Shown here: piece by piece, positions 37,110-50,900 of the stretch
Layout of the letters: each line of letters begins with the position of its first letter
Position numbering within the stretch: position 1 is the first letter of the stretch
Source: Paragonimus westermani
Taxonomy: Eukaryota > Platyhelminthes > Trematoda > Plagiorchiida > Troglotrematidae
DNA: 64,000 nt
Direction of reading: 5' to 3'
Assembly: GCA_008508345.1 (NCBI GenBank)
Contig: QNGE01000437.1
Coordinates: 64,757-128,756, forward strand
Program-made: the position numbers and the translations under genes
The notes under the pieces: model-generated
What the model saw: only the letters and a program-made list of their open reading frames with translations
What the model was told of the DNA's origin: nothing
The model's database searches: none

Positions 37110-38000
37110 GGTTTGAAAAAGACCAAGCTTGAGCGGTGTTGGTGCAAAAAATTAGAAATGAATGTATTGCACCGTCAAAGAGGGTGACCTATGCACTCTT
37201 CTCGTGATGGATCCCCATCATTCATAGACATTTCCAAATCCAAGAAGGACAGATTGTTGTTCATGAACTTCTGTGGTGAACGCAATGTTCGAATGCAAAC
37301 TACTGAGTTGTGCGCAGATTTGGTCAACATACCGCTGTGAGCTACACATGTCGCTTATAAGGCGTTGTGGAGTGAATGACTTTTGCTGTCTTTCTAAATG
37401 CGTCATAAAAATATCACCGATTACCGGCCACAGTAGACTTCACATCGTTGTCATCAATTTGTCGATAAAATTCACTACTGTATAAAAACTGGATAATCAT
37501 AGTACACAAACACAATGGCTTACAAATTTCAAAGGTAGCATGAGAGCTATGTGGTGCTCTGCTGCAAAGTCAGGAATAATCGATAACACATCGGTTGGCA
37601 GAATATCTGTAAAGAGTGATTCTGCATAAGAAGATTCCACTGTCTTGTCTTTTAGTCTGAGATCTTTTAAGGAATCAACAATTGAAAATGTCTTTTAGAC
37701 TATGTTCAGCACACTTTTGGTGTCATGGTTTCCGCAACCGGACGAACCGCTGGGCCAGTTTATGGTACGGCGAGCTGACCATCGATAGTATGGGTCTCAA
37801 ACGCATGCCAAGTTTGTGAGTCTTCGGTAAGCCATATATTATAGGTGTCTGAAACCCTTCGAATAAGAGTTCGCAGTAGATTTTTTTTACCATTCAAGCT
37901 ACCCTTTCCTAGGTTCCGAAGACGGTCAGTGCCTTTGTTTTCATCAGGTAATTTGAAATCATTATTCCTGGCGTCCAGTCGGAGTTTTGAGCGATTTGTC
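36501..38000 (-). mobile_element. Penelope-like retroelement relic 2
   Basis: The element can be followed on minus through several frames. First comes a YGLPKTHKLGMRLRPILSMV block (around 37730-37837), which is the conserved finger motif of Penelope-type reverse transcriptases. It continues with SSPYHKLAQRF, broken palm and thumb sequence (LHSNIAFTTEVHEQQ near 37270-37300), and the GIY-YIG frame at 36501-37109. Frame changes and stops separate these blocks, so it is inactive. It is a different, more complete subfamily than relic 1. The 5' limit is uncertain. Confidence 0.8.
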
Positions 38001-41000
38001 AGAGTTTGTGAGATATTAACGACACAGACAGCTGTAGTCACTACGATTGCACCAGAGCCATTTTCCGTTTACGATTGGATCCATCTTCGTTTGTGTACTG
38101 GAATTTTCATGTGCTCTACTTAACAGACAATTTTTTCGATTGTCCAACCTTGGTATTGATAAGCCAAGTCGATCAGCTTAGATTTAGGTCAGCTAACTAA
38201 ATCATTAGACGTGCTCCTGAAGTTTTCACTTGATCATACAAAAACTGAAACTGCATTTCAGCCTGAATGTCAGAAACAGTGAATGGCGAATGCAAACTCT
38301 AGACTTACCGAAAGTGCTCCCATATCAGTTCTGTTCCATGAACAAGCCAATAAATTCCTGACATAGTGATCCACATTGGTAGCAAAGGATGGTATGTATG
38401 CTCTTTAGAGGACGATAGTTACAGTCTCCCGCCGTGGAACCCTCTGGTCTTCTTTAATACTGAACAGGGGAGCAGCGTGAACCTAATGTGGCAGGAGGAT
38501 GGTTTTTGACGACCTGACAGTGTGTAAGATTTCGCAAGTCTCTTCAGGTTCCCAGCAGTAGTGTTGAGGTTATTCTTGCGCACAAGTTTGGGATTCAAGT
38601 GGTGAGAGCTTTTCTGTATAGTTTCGCTCAACCAGTACTCTACATTTAGCTGAGCCCGTGGTGAAACATTATTATAAACTCTATCTTTGTGCATAGAAGA
38701 AGGTGGTAGTTAACCTATCCCTACCGTGGTGTTAGTTAAGTTAATGCATGTCTGCTGATCATAGTCCGTGTGCCGTAGCCGATGAGATCGATCGAAGTGT
38801 CACTGTAGAGTACAATTTACGTAATCCTACTCGTGTGTTCTAAAATTGAATTCTGTGTTACGACGTTCGTTTGCAAGTTAACTGTTACCAGGCATACTGT
38901 TGGTCGTTGGGAATCATTCCATTTTCTCAGGATTGCTTAGGTTGACCAGCCGCAATAGATCAGTGAATATCTTCGGTTACGATAGACACAGCTGGATGAG
39001 TTTTACGAGCACATGTCAGTGTGATTTGAAGACACTGAACTATGACAACCCACTTTAAATTTTACATCTGTTCCTGAACAGTGGTTTTGAGAAAATGGCG
39101 AAGACAAGTGTCACTGAGGTCTGGTGTAAAACGTAAAGTTTCATTCAGAACCTGATATCGACAGGTTCGCTTGTAGAATGCAATTTGTATTTGCTACCTT
39201 AACCCGTGTAGGAGATTTTATTACTTACAAAATTTTTACTGGTCCAAGGTTATATGTAGTCCACATGGGCAGGTGAGGGTTCGCTGATCTGAACCTCGGC
39301 ATGTGCATGGTAAATCAATGATTAAAGATTATATACAACTTACAGTGAAGTGGAACGTATGCACGAAAATTAATCGGCAGCATCTTTGGTGTTTCACAAA
39401 GCGATAGGGTCACAAATGAAATTGAGTTGAAACAACAAAACAAATGGAGGTTCGGCAAGTCATTGAGGAGTGTGTTGTAAGAAGAATGAAAATAGTTATG
39501 TATACGCTTACTTCCCTGCAAACAAGACAGTGATGTGGCGGATAATGCCGTGGTGTCTCGCCTGACCGTCAGTGTTCGAGTCCTTGGATTGTCCCCTTGT
39601 CATCACATTACTTGTAAAACTTATAATAGTCCGAAGTTTTCCTGACTGATTTTGTTCAACAATCCCATAAAGCCCGTCCGATCTTTTCTTCCAGGGTTGT
39701 GAAGACCTCCGACTATTGTTAAACGACTTTCGCGTTGACGTTAATACACTGATAATATTACACCAATCACATAGATAATAACGTTTATCTGTAGCAAGTT
39801 GTACAGCTGTTGCAGAACAAGGCGTAACCGCGCTCTGCAGATTCTAATTTCTGTTTAGTGTAGATAAAATGAGGATAACGGTGGAGTAGTCCATCTGACA
39901 CTAATGCGCATTGAAATGAACGTATTTGAGGACTGCTGAGTTAAATCCTAGTTTGAATAGACGGTTATGTATGGCATAAATAAACCAATATCGACTTTAG
40001 AAAACTCTATCTTCAGCTTGTATTACCAAGTTTTCAAAAAATATCATCATACCTTTCGGAAGTCACTATGTGTGAAACTACTATTTCCTGCCGGAAGTGT
40101 CCGTAGGATTGATAAAAATCACATCTGCCTAATGTTCACTCTGAAAATTACTACGGATGGACCCAAGGCATGTGCAGTTAACCGACTTTTAATGAACGGG
40201 TAGGCATTAATAATATTCTGCAAGAATCCGATCGTCCAAGTTGTATTTTATAAGAGAGTGGATACCCAACTTTATCCGTTCAGAAAAAGTCACACGCAAA
40301 ATCAGGGAGCAATTTTTTAACAATAGTTCTCATGTCGGTGGGTTGGTAATGGATGTCAATCGTAGACGGCACAGGTGTCAAACAAGTGAAAGACTGCCTG
40401 AAAACATCCACCTCATAGAGTTATCGTGCTTCTCCACTTCGTACAGTACACCGAACAACGCTACCATTGATCAAGAAATGGCTACAACCCTTGTGACTGC
40501 TTTGACCACAACGGTCATATCACAAAATTGAACTCTTTCCTCTGGTTTCATAGATGACGCAGTTGATTGGGACTGTAAATTTGACGGCACAATTACATTC
40601 ACAATGCGTCTCTGTTACAATGATTAAAACGTTCTGTGCCTTTCGAAGACACGTCAACAAACAAAAACTCATCCCCGCTTCTTTGAGTGCTTGTAACCAG
40701 AATCTGTTGACGCTTCGGCCTCCCGGTAGTTCAAAATGATGTAGCAATCGGGAATTAGAGCTGAACATCCATTTGTATATACACCGTTATCATGACTTTA
40801 CTTGCATCCCAGAGTTGTTTCATCACAGCTCATTTCAGACGTATATACATAATTTCCACCAGAAAAGCCTCGTATGAATTACAATTTTTGGCTGTCCTAT
40901 GGAAACCACCATGTATATGGAACGAGGTATCTTAATGGCACAAAATGCCAGTCACTGAGCTCATTGTACTATTCTGCTATCAACGGTCGGGCACTGACTG

Positions 41001-42328
41001 CACGGTAGTCTGTCAGCGACCTTTAAACATCCTCGGTGCATTCTCACGACGTCACAATTTTGTCCGAGTATGCACCTCCTAATTTGTCAGAAGTAACACT
41101 TATATGCTCAAAAATAACTGATCGACGATTTAACTTGGGTAAGAAGTAGGAACTAAATTGCTAGACGGAAACTAGAATCTGCGATCCCTATTGCTCAGTG
41201 CAACAATTCCATGCCAGACAATCCAGAAAAACTTGTCAGCAGGGAATGTTTAACTAAACTGTGCATTATCCAGTTTCCCTGATGTGAATGCTACCAAAGT
41301 TTTTGGTATTCAGATGGAAATCCTTGAAAAGCTCTATCATGTTTCCAGTAAATCACTTTGGTGCGTAGTGAACGTATATGCCTGACTACCGTGTCTGGAA
41401 ATCCAAGTAAAACACGCAGTCACAGCTGGGAGTTTGTGGCAACATCTAAAAAAATATTTGTCACCTTGTTTCATAGACTGATGTTCGAGCATGTTATGAA
41501 GACCTCTGTTTAGAGAAAGCAAATTTGACGTTTTGACAAGTTCATTTGTATTCAGCAGACGCCATTTGTTTACCGAAAGTGTTGAGGACCAGCAACCAGC
41601 ACGTCCTTGTCGGTTAACCGATAAGTATACTTATGGTAAATAGACTATCACAAGTAGCATTCTGTGCAGTACAAAAGATGAAGGCAAAAGAAAACTTGAA
41701 TTCATCTCATCAGTTTGTGCATACGATGAGGCACGTGACTTCCTGCAACATAAAGCTTTGTGGACACTGCAGCCAATGTTAAAATTCATTCGTCAATGTC
41801 CAGTGTGATGCAGTAGACCGCAACGATGGTTTGTTTCTGTGCACTCCTTGATAAGACAAGCTAACAAGTAACTAACTATCCTATCGTACGATAATATTCT
41901 GGCGATAATGCAAGTCAACCCCAAACTTGTCCGCTTCGTTTGGTGCTCTTTAGAACGACTGTCGTGTGAAAATGTTCAAGGTTAGCCAGATTAAATACAC
42001 ATAAATGTGAAGATCTGCCATCTATTAAGAATGCGTAATAGCAGAATTCATTTTTTGTTGAAGATGAAATCAGGTTGGTACACGCAGTACATTGGTTTGT
42101 TATAGGTGATGCTTCATATTAGGAGTACGTCATGCGAGGAAACACATGCACACGGGTATTCGATCTATTCAGAACAACCACTATGGGTGTTCTAGCATTA
42201 ACCGTTAATCCACCTTCACCGCACAGTATGTGAGTCACCCAGACAATTACCAATGCCACTTAAGGACAGAGATTATAAGCGACATCAGTCAAGATGCATA
42301 AAGGCAGTGCAATCAACCAGCTTCTTAC
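38001..42328 (-). other. intron sequence
   Basis: About 4.3 kb. It contains the SINE-like head at 39525-39605 and otherwise unrecognised short frames (38419-38694 minus, 40241-40531 plus). Confidence 0.5.
39525..39605 (+). mobile_element. tRNA-like head of a SINE (family B), remnant
   Basis: The block gtggcggataatgccg is followed by gtctcgcctgaccgtcag and then gtgttcgagtccttgg. This resembles the A box, anticodon region and B box of a tRNA-Arg-type head. It does not close into a complete acceptor stem, so it is read as a SINE head rather than a gene. Confidence 0.42.
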
Positions 42329-42467
42329 CTCGATGCAACTTCATCATTTTCTCAAGCCTTGTTTGCATCAGGGATTGCAATCCTTTCCAACGTGACCTCA
42401 ACTCATCCAGGCGAATTTGAACAGGATCCACTAATTGAGGATGTTGTATAACTGTGTTCACAGCATT
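42329..42467 (-). CDS. spectrin-repeat protein, internal exon carrying the end of helix B and helix C
   Basis: This 139-nt exon lies between an acceptor (tttgataccgcag) and a strong donor (CGAG then gtaaga). It starts in phase 0 and ends with one base of a codon. It encodes 46 residues with IRLDELRSRWKGLQSLMQTR followed by LEKMMKLHR. The pattern RxRWxxLQ followed by an R-L pair is the classic helix C signature of spectrin repeats. The split codon (G plus AC) joins exon 28613-28863 to give Asp followed by GCRKLEAWLDKF, the next helix A with its Trp. Trp to Trp across this repeat is about 119 residues, a little longer than the usual 106. Confidence 0.83.
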
Positions 42468-43383
42468 CTGCGGTATCAAAAGCAAACGGAACAGGATACA
42501 AAGGAAAGATTTATAATGATAGGGTACAACCTGGTATTAGCAGACAAAACAAAGGAGTTTCGAGTAGAATCTTTCGACAGTTTATGGTTATAGTAGGCAT
42601 AAATTAACACGTTACATAGGTTGTTGTCAAACAGCCTGATAATCCTATACCATAAAAAGTCTTAATGGAAGGAATAGTGTCCAGAGGGTTCTCAGATTTA
42701 ACTTTGCATCACACAGGCTGCCTTTCTGGGTTGTACCAGGACTTGAAGACTTGAAGAAATCGTTTGAGGCTGAGAAGTCCATCTCTCCAAGAAAATTAAA
42801 TTTTTATCAGGGTCTTGTTGTTGATTTATATGTTTGCAAGCATATCTTTCGTGCGGTCACTTCTAGGCCAGCTAAAAAGGAGTTCACTCCAAACTCGGAG
42901 CCATTCTATCCGAATACTTCTTGTTGACTATATGCCTAAGTGAGTACAATTTTCATAAGCTATTACACTAACTGCTAAAGTATGGGTTCGACAAAGTCGT
43001 TTATTTGAAGCGAGCGGGACTGTCCATTCAAAAAAACAAGTCGGTTTACCAGGAGTTACATTCAGGTGGATTCTTTGATACTTTGTCTCTTTGTTCTAAT
43101 TAGGCACTAATTATTGCCGTTATTCAAAGATTAGGTTGGCATCAATTGTACGAGAACATTGCTCATTCATCTTCATATTAGTTCATATTCTGAATGGTTG
43201 TTGGTGGGTTTCCTTATAAATTTAAAAGACAGACATTTCGAGGACGAACGTTGTATTATTTATGTGATTTTTCAATGACGATTGAGTTCGATACATTGTG
43301 TGTAATGATTGATGACGTTGTAAATTTGTTGGTTTGTGCGTTTCACTTGTGATGGTAATATCACGAAATCTTTTAAATAATTA

Positions 43384-43714
43384 GATGAGACCCAACTGTG
43401 AAAAGTCAGGGATTCGGCTGGATTCGAACCAGCGACAGACACAGCATGCCTCAACGCGGCAGAGCTACGAAGCTGAGCTACGAAGCCACACCGAGAGCTC
43501 GGAAATTTCACATTTGGACTCTGTTACCTACCCGTCCCACTGCCTCATATGGGATCCACCAAATGATTCAGGGGATCGACTGTCCCGGCAGGATTTCTCA
43601 AACAATTCAAGCTGGAATCCATCAACGCCATTGCTGAGCATAGAAATTGTATTACTAACAAGTAGTGGTTCGAATCCAACCGAAGCCCTGACTTTTCACA
43701 GTTGGGTGTCATTT
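43384..43714. mobile_element. 331-bp element with tRNA-like terminal inverted repeats
   Basis: The left end (43385-43431) and right end (43668-43713) form a terminal inverted repeat of about 45 bp, cccaactgtgaaaagtcagg being the shared core. Each end contains a perfect B-box-like ggttcgaatcc pointing outward. On minus, an A-box-like tagctcagcttcgtag lies the right distance upstream of the left-end B box. The element thus looks like two tRNA-derived heads in inverted orientation. The open frames 43272-43511, 43385-43741 and 43398-43637 are incidental. Confidence 0.78.
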
Positions 43715-45937
43715 AACTTCATAATTCTTTTAGTTAGTTAGTATATTGGTGATCACGTGCTGTTGAGAAGATGAACAGATTAGATTAATTTCCAAATCGT
43801 GTAAGTTGTACTAGATAATCGAGCCTTCTGTACATTCTAAAACATTTTGATTCGGTCACGGTGTATAGCTTTGTAAGCAGTAATGCCAGCTGGCGTCTTT
43901 GGCACTCTTGCCATTGAGTTGACTTGCAAACAAACTTTGTGATATGCTTCACATAAATTATATTTGAGGCCATGATTCACGAAATTTATTTTTATGTTTC
44001 TGTTCAATGTACAGATTTCTGAGGACCTTTCACCAACGATACAATGCATGGCTTATACAAGCGATGGGACAGTAGCAAACTTCGACGTTATAATTTTGAA
44101 GTTCAATTGCCAAACTCAGCGACTGTAGGGCAGATTGGTTTATATCCCTCATACAACTCGTAATTTGAGTAGATCACTAACATATCATCATCGAGCAATC
44201 TACTGCGAGTTATTGAGATGTATGCCTAGTAAATACAAGGTCTTGAAGTATGTTAGCGAAAAACAGCACTAAACACTCAGATTATTAAGATGAGCTTTTG
44301 CACAGGCAGGTTTTGACAGTGAATGATCTTTCTGATTAAGCTGCCGAAATGGCTAGTCAGCATCTTTGCAATCCATCGTTTGTACGCACGAACAAGAATC
44401 AAAATGTGCTGCTAATACTCTCCATAAGTAGATGTACGAGTTACCTTTAGCACACATTGGACGTCTTTTAGCCATCTCAACCCAAGGAAATTCGTTAACT
44501 CCGGTGTAGACCTGTCCCTTGTTATTAACTCCAACGAAAGCAGTCAGTGTTATTCTGTATAAAAATGGTGTTCCTACAAGAGTGCCGTTAGATCTTTAAA
44601 GTATTTACAACAATCTAGTAAGTATTTTTGATGATCAGTTCATCTGTTACACTCACACTAGCGAATAACTTTCAGCAACACTTATACGATGTGTATCCTA
44701 GTTTGACTTTCGTTATGCGACCGTGGAGCGTATGCGGTTCGCTTTTTATGGCTGATAGAGCTAAAGACATCTAAGCAGTTGAGATTGTGTCTAGAGGGTT
44801 GCCATATTAAGCTGATCAAACTGTTAGAACGCTTATGAACTGCCCTATTCTCTAGCGATAAGTGTATAAATGCCATCAACCAAAAGGTAGCTTTGTTTGG
44901 TTACATGTAGAGTAACTCCAGTGATATAGACTTCATTGTAGTCCCGGAAGTAATGGTCAGATTGACTCAATATGAAAATGGCAAGGTCGGCATCTTCACA
45001 TGTTCGTTTGTTTTACATACCGAGAGGCACAACTTGTGTTCCTTTATTTATTCTGTTCCCAATTATAATGTTATTTCTTGTCCTCTTTCAAAATTTGGTT
45101 GAAAACAGAATGATAATTTTACTCATCTGTTTCCGTAGCCTGTACAGCTCTACAACAATCAGTTCGTCAGCTTGTTCAACTAATCACAGTGAGAGCCCGA
45201 TTCTGAAAGAATTGCGATGAGTCGTTCATTGATGCATGCAAAGAAAATCCAGCCTGAACCCAGTCTATATAGTGCGTGACTGTGAACCTTCCAGATGACC
45301 GTGTTCGATTCGGATTGACCGTCACCAATCCGGAAAACACTGGTAGTGTACATCAAATTGCAGGAGTTTTTACAAGCCCCAATTTTCACTCACAACAGTT
45401 GATAGACTGATATAAAGGGGCATTCACGTTCTGATCGTGCAGTCAAAGACGTCAGTGCGCACAAGTTAGGATGTAACAGTTTGTCTGAGCGTGTGCTTAA
45501 CAACCATGAAAAGTATGGTATTCATTTTTACGCGAAAGTTGACAGAAGCCAAATATGTGAACAGTATATTGGCAAATATTTGAAAAGACAGAAATAATGA
45601 GCAGGACTTTCCATGTCCGACAATATAATGTTTCGTCTATCGCATTGTTTACTTTCTCAAAGATATCACGCCGTATCAAACGACTTTTTCAACAGCTGAT
45701 TGCTGACGCAGTTCTACGCTCAACCTAGAAAAACAAATCTGATTACCGTACGTTTAATCCAAGAACTTAAACAACAGTGAAGTGTTGTTCACTAAACAAG
45801 AATCATGATGTACTGAAGGACAACATTTTCCCGCCTTTTATGTGAACTCTATAACATTACTGATTTAACTTGTAAGTAGTGTGACATGCTCCACATTTTA
45901 GATGAAACCTATTGCGAAGTATCTAAGCTTCCTCTGT

Positions 45938-46193
45938 AATCGAACAAGAGACAGAAACAGCATGCTCAAACTTGGCAAGCGCTTTACTAGCTGAGCTACA
46001 AACCCGAACCGGGAGCTCAGAAGTTTTCACATTTGGACTCGGTTATCGGCCCAATCCATTGCGTCATATGGAATTAACTAAATGATCTAGTAAGTTTACT
46101 GCTTGGCCAGAACTTCTAAACATTTCATGCCACACCTCACCAATGCCACCGTTGAGAATCGAACGGTTTTCACCTATAAGTAGTGTGAGAGGT
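45938..46193 (+). mobile_element. decayed relative of the 43384-43714 element
   Basis: It follows the same order as 43431-43670: acagaaacagcatgc, gctgagctac, gggagctcagaa, ttcacatttggactc, a cgtcatatgg block, aaatgat, and agtagtg at the end. Both terminal repeats are eroded. It is useful as an independent copy proving that the internal part is a dispersed repeat. Confidence 0.72.
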
Positions 46194-47539
46194 CTCATCT
46201 ATATTACTGATGTACTTCTTGCCAAAATATCACCGCTCTATCGGGTGGTTTCCATTTGAACTTATTCAGCCTTCTTCGAATTGAGCACCTGGAGCGTTTG
46301 TTACAGAGGCCACCATAATCCTCGTTGGTTTCTCCTCTACACTGCTTTTCTTAAACGGGACAAAACACAGCAGTTAGCAGGATTTGATTTAGCCGTCTAC
46401 AGTTGCTTGTATACGGACGGTGCATAGAAGTGTGCATGCTTGTGTATACACAAGTGCACTGCATCGGTGCTCGCGTCTCCAAAAACCTAATTAAACAATC
46501 CAAGATCTGACGCAAACTAACCAACCATATGGTTCATTCAAAACAAACACAGAGAGAAACAAAGAACTGTTTTGTATGCAGTGAGTTTCCTTCCGTGCTA
46601 TTTTCCAACCTGCTCGATTCACTGCACACTGACAGATCGACACAGCCTTATTCCCCAGAAAATCATATATGAGTTGGTTTTCCTTGTTTTCGGCACCGGC
46701 TCAATTCTAGTTCCTTCGCCATTTACATACCACTGTCAACACCGCTCCTGTTAGTTGTGTGTCGCATTAGATTACAGACAAGACGTCAGATTCGCTTAAT
46801 TATGACGTGCACACTATTTAATAAATAAGACAGGCATGCACGGTTCTGAGTTTGAGATTTAACCACATATATGCAGTCGTAATGTAATCGGTGCCAGTTT
46901 TGTGTTCATATAGTAAACATTTGTTTTTTATTGTTGACATGCACGCGCTTGAAAATGTGTGTAACAATTTTAAGTGTTAGTTTGTAACCAATAGGATTGT
47001 GTCATAACGTTCATGTACGGAACTGTCTATTCCATTTTTCTGTTCGAAACACATTTGTATTGCATCACACATATTTGGCATAAAATGTATTTTATTCGCA
47101 TACAACTAGACAATAGTTGGGTAAGGTGGTTTGCTGTTCTGTGAGTCCATGCGATTCACATGTATACGTAAACGTCAGTGCTTTTGCTCAGTAGCTTCGG
47201 TTTGTTAACTATTGCATTGACTGACTGTTAGAAATTGTTGTCATCGTTTGTGATCACTTACGATGCTCAGAGGATCTTTGTTGTACATTAGCTTCTCATG
47301 TAACCACCTAATCTCACTAGATCCACTCAGGTTGTATTCAATGTTTCCTCTGGCTTAACATAATTTCACTGGGTCGGGCCTTGCAGTTGACGGGACGTTA
47401 GACTAAAGTGAAGAATGCAGGCTGATAGGTCGTGGTTCCACTTTGAAAGTGAGCTTTTGGAAACTCTATGATGAGTGGTTGTTGGTGAGTAGTTCGGGAT
47501 TTGGTTAATTTAAAGTCGAACATCACTCACGTTTGATTT

Positions 47540-47900
47540 GTCTAACAAGACATGGTTGCGGGGTTATCGGATGGAGTAAATAGAACAGTTACTTTGTCTG
47601 CTCTCGAGACAAGCGGGCAACCTGATCACTGCTCACAAGCAAAAACGGTTGAGGGTTCATATATGTTAATCCGGTCGTGCCTAGTGTGAAGCCACTTGCG
47701 CAGTAGTCAACACGATTGCCTCATGAAAGGGTGGTCGGGATTCTAACCCCAGCCGTTGCAAGGATATGCACTACTGACGGATTCTAATGAGAGCGAAAGT
47801 CAAGTGTGGTACTTATGTTAGAAAGAGGCTGACTAGGGAGTCTATCTGAATGCGAAGGGGAGTCTTCCAAAATTCCAAGATGACTTTGGTTCAGTCAAAT
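47540..47900 (+). mobile_element. SINE-like copy (tRNA-derived family A)
   Basis: It contains gctctcgagacaagcggg, then atccggtcgtgcc, an A-box-like cgcagtagtcaacacg, a B-box-like gggattctaacccc, gcaaggatatgcactactga, and tctatctgaatgcgaa. The order is the same as in 17600-17970 and 22785-23150. Several promoter-box positions are mutated. Confidence 0.7.
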
Positions 47901-50900
47901 GGTAGGTTGTTTTTCGGCCAGTTGCAAAACTCGGGTTTTATTTATTACAATTTCAACAGTTGATTCGCAACAGTTTAACAGCAGTACAGTACTTCCTACG
48001 AATACTCAGGTAAGGTTCCAGTATAACTCAAGTTTATGACACCAAGCAGGCTTGATTAGATTGGAATTGGCGCTTAATTCCCCTTGCTCATCGTGGTCTA
48101 CTGGATGGCACGAACGCCTCCGGTGTAACGTTGATCAAATAGTTTTCATGTGCTACCGATACTACCAAGGCAGGGCAGATTTGACAGTAATTTACAAAAG
48201 CATTCAAGAAAGCCTCAACAAAAGTGCAACTTGGTAATATTATACACATAACAAAGAAAATTACTTTTCCAGAACAAATCTATATTGAATCTGTGAAAAT
48301 TTTGTGGTGAGGTTCTGTTCAGCTTTCTGTGCGAAATCACCAGAGAAATGAAAGCTGGTGTGACTGTGACCTAGTCGAATTTACAGATGAGCGCCTTGTG
48401 TAGCCCCTTCCGGATATACAAGATTATTCACCCTTATTGACGTTTACCGAAGACTGTTCAATATACTTGCACAATCCATGTGAATTGTGCATTTTAGAAA
48501 TTAATTTATTCACCTTGCCACCAATACTGTAATTAGACAACTGATCTAACGATAAAAGATCAATATGACTGGAACACGTTCTCCGTGATTTTAGTCCCTG
48601 GCGCACTGATAAGTATCCCGGTAGTGAAGGCGAGATTATCGGGGTTGAACCTATGAGGCTCAGTTATTTTCGAATACCACTTTAATTATCCATCGCATGC
48701 AGGAGTGACACAGTAATTAGTCCGTTACCTTCAGTCGGCAAACATCTGATTGTGCGACACTGATTACACACGTATAGGACAATCGCTCCTGTTACGCAGT
48801 TGGATCCAACTGTGGACTGTGCTGAAAAGTAAATTACTACTGCTCATGTTTGACCTCAGGCCATTCTTGACAGCAGAAAACTGTTGAGCTATTTGAAAAT
48901 GAGCAAATGGCGCTGATCTACCCTGCAAGCGAATCGATCTTTTGGTTCCTGTTACGTCATTAGTGTGCAATAATAATTCCAATCAGAGTTCGAGACACAC
49001 CAGGTTGAAGTTGCACCACAACTAACAGTTTAGCAGCCAGACTGGTTTTAATTTGTGTCATAATAAGGCTAAATATAGAAGGTTTACACAATGTGTTGTC
49101 GAATCTAACTTGCTACATGTGAACGAAATATTTCTGTGATCGAATTTGTGCTGCCACAGTTAGGATCAAATAAACGACCCACACTAACGATATCGTAGGA
49201 ACAACAGACAATATACACAATAAACTGCAAGGCAAACTATCTGTTGACCGTGAGCACATCGATGGAGTAAATCTAAAATGGAGGCTAATTTCACTTCATG
49301 GGTAGTTTTGTTTTCTACTATAGCGAGTCCCTCTGTGATCTTACGGACAAACTTTTCAAAACAAAGAACGCAATATTTTGGATAGACACCCCTCGTTCTT
49401 TTATTCACAATGCGCAGTCTCCTCAGTAAATCTTTGTGTATAACAGTATCACGCTCTGGAATAATCACTTGCCGAAAATTGTATCATGTGTACATATTCC
49501 AGCGATTCCGTTATTTAGCCACACCAGTTCTGTCGCCATACATAAAGATTGTAATTTAAAATTCATAGCACTCATTTTGCACAGCGTTCAAGGGAGGGGC
49601 ATCTAGGAAGGCCTGTTGATAGCTAAGTTCAGGCTGCCATTTAGCTGTGATATTCTACGGACTGAGTTGAGAACGATGAATACAAATGTTCATCAACTAT
49701 CCACAAAAGTGGTTCTGATGTTGCTCAGAAACAATGCAATCTTCAGTAGATGCTCCCTAACGAACCTGCTGTGGCTCGAAAAGTATTCTGAATTGGAACA
49801 AAGGTTAAAACTGGTAATCCTTGTATTACGTTGAACACTTACTGATCAAGCTGTAAAATTTGAGTTTAAAAAGCAGTAATTTTAATCAGGTTTTCATTAC
49901 GTGAACGTCTGAATTTTTAGTTACTATGGAAAGAATGTACACGTAATACTCTACATTGCCTAGATCTTTAAGGTTTGATAGTCACAATCAGCAGCTTCAA
50001 TAGTCTACCTTATGATCACGAGCTGTTAACCGATTACTGTTATATGTTAATCAAGAGAAACTACTGTGATACAGACCATATCATAGACGAGGAGGACTGA
50101 TGTAAGAGTGGATCAGCCTGAGTCAGTTGAAAAACTGAGTTGTTAAATTGTATGCAACTGCGCGGTTTCACATAGCCAGAACAAAAATGTGTGAACGTTG
50201 AAAAATGATCCGGACAGTTTTATCTCACGGATAAAAAATACGTTTAAACCATTCACTTGTTTTTTAAACCGGTTCTTCTGGACTAATCTGTTTTAACGTT
50301 AATGCCTATTCCATTTCCAACCCTTTACACATGGCGAACCAAAAGTGCTATTTCGGTCCGTGCATTCTTTGGCCAGTTCGCAAACTTAGCGCGGTTGACC
50401 TTCATGGTCTACGATTAAGTTCGAATAGTATTGCGCTTTTGAACTGTACGTAGCTGCAGTGTATTCACAACTAGTCTAGGAAAAGTCATCCTTATTTCAA
50501 CCAAATTGTACTTTGCTTGTTTACAATTGTTAAAACGTGTTCATAACGTGGATAGTGGCATTCCATTTAACGTTATCTTATCTATTATAATTCCACTGCA
50601 TCAATAAGCCCACATTACGAATATTCCGTATTTGGTCCTACAAATTTTTGTGTAAAGTTCTTTACTGGTTCAGCGTTCATTGTGTAGATCTTCTAATCAA
50701 CCACTTTGTTGAAAATTTTTGCAAGCATCAAAAAACTTAGGTCAATAACACAGTTAGCAGGACAATCACTTGCACAACAGTTGCACAATTTGCCAAATCG
50801 ACAGTTCGATCATCACTTTAGCTAACTCACTTTATCCGAATTAGGAACAAATAATGAAAAAAATGAGATGTTCGAAATCGCATCAAACAATACATCCTGT

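Noticed and set aside
39525..39605. Candidate tRNA gene
   Set aside because: The B box is good, but no acceptor stem closes, so it is annotated only as a SINE-like head.
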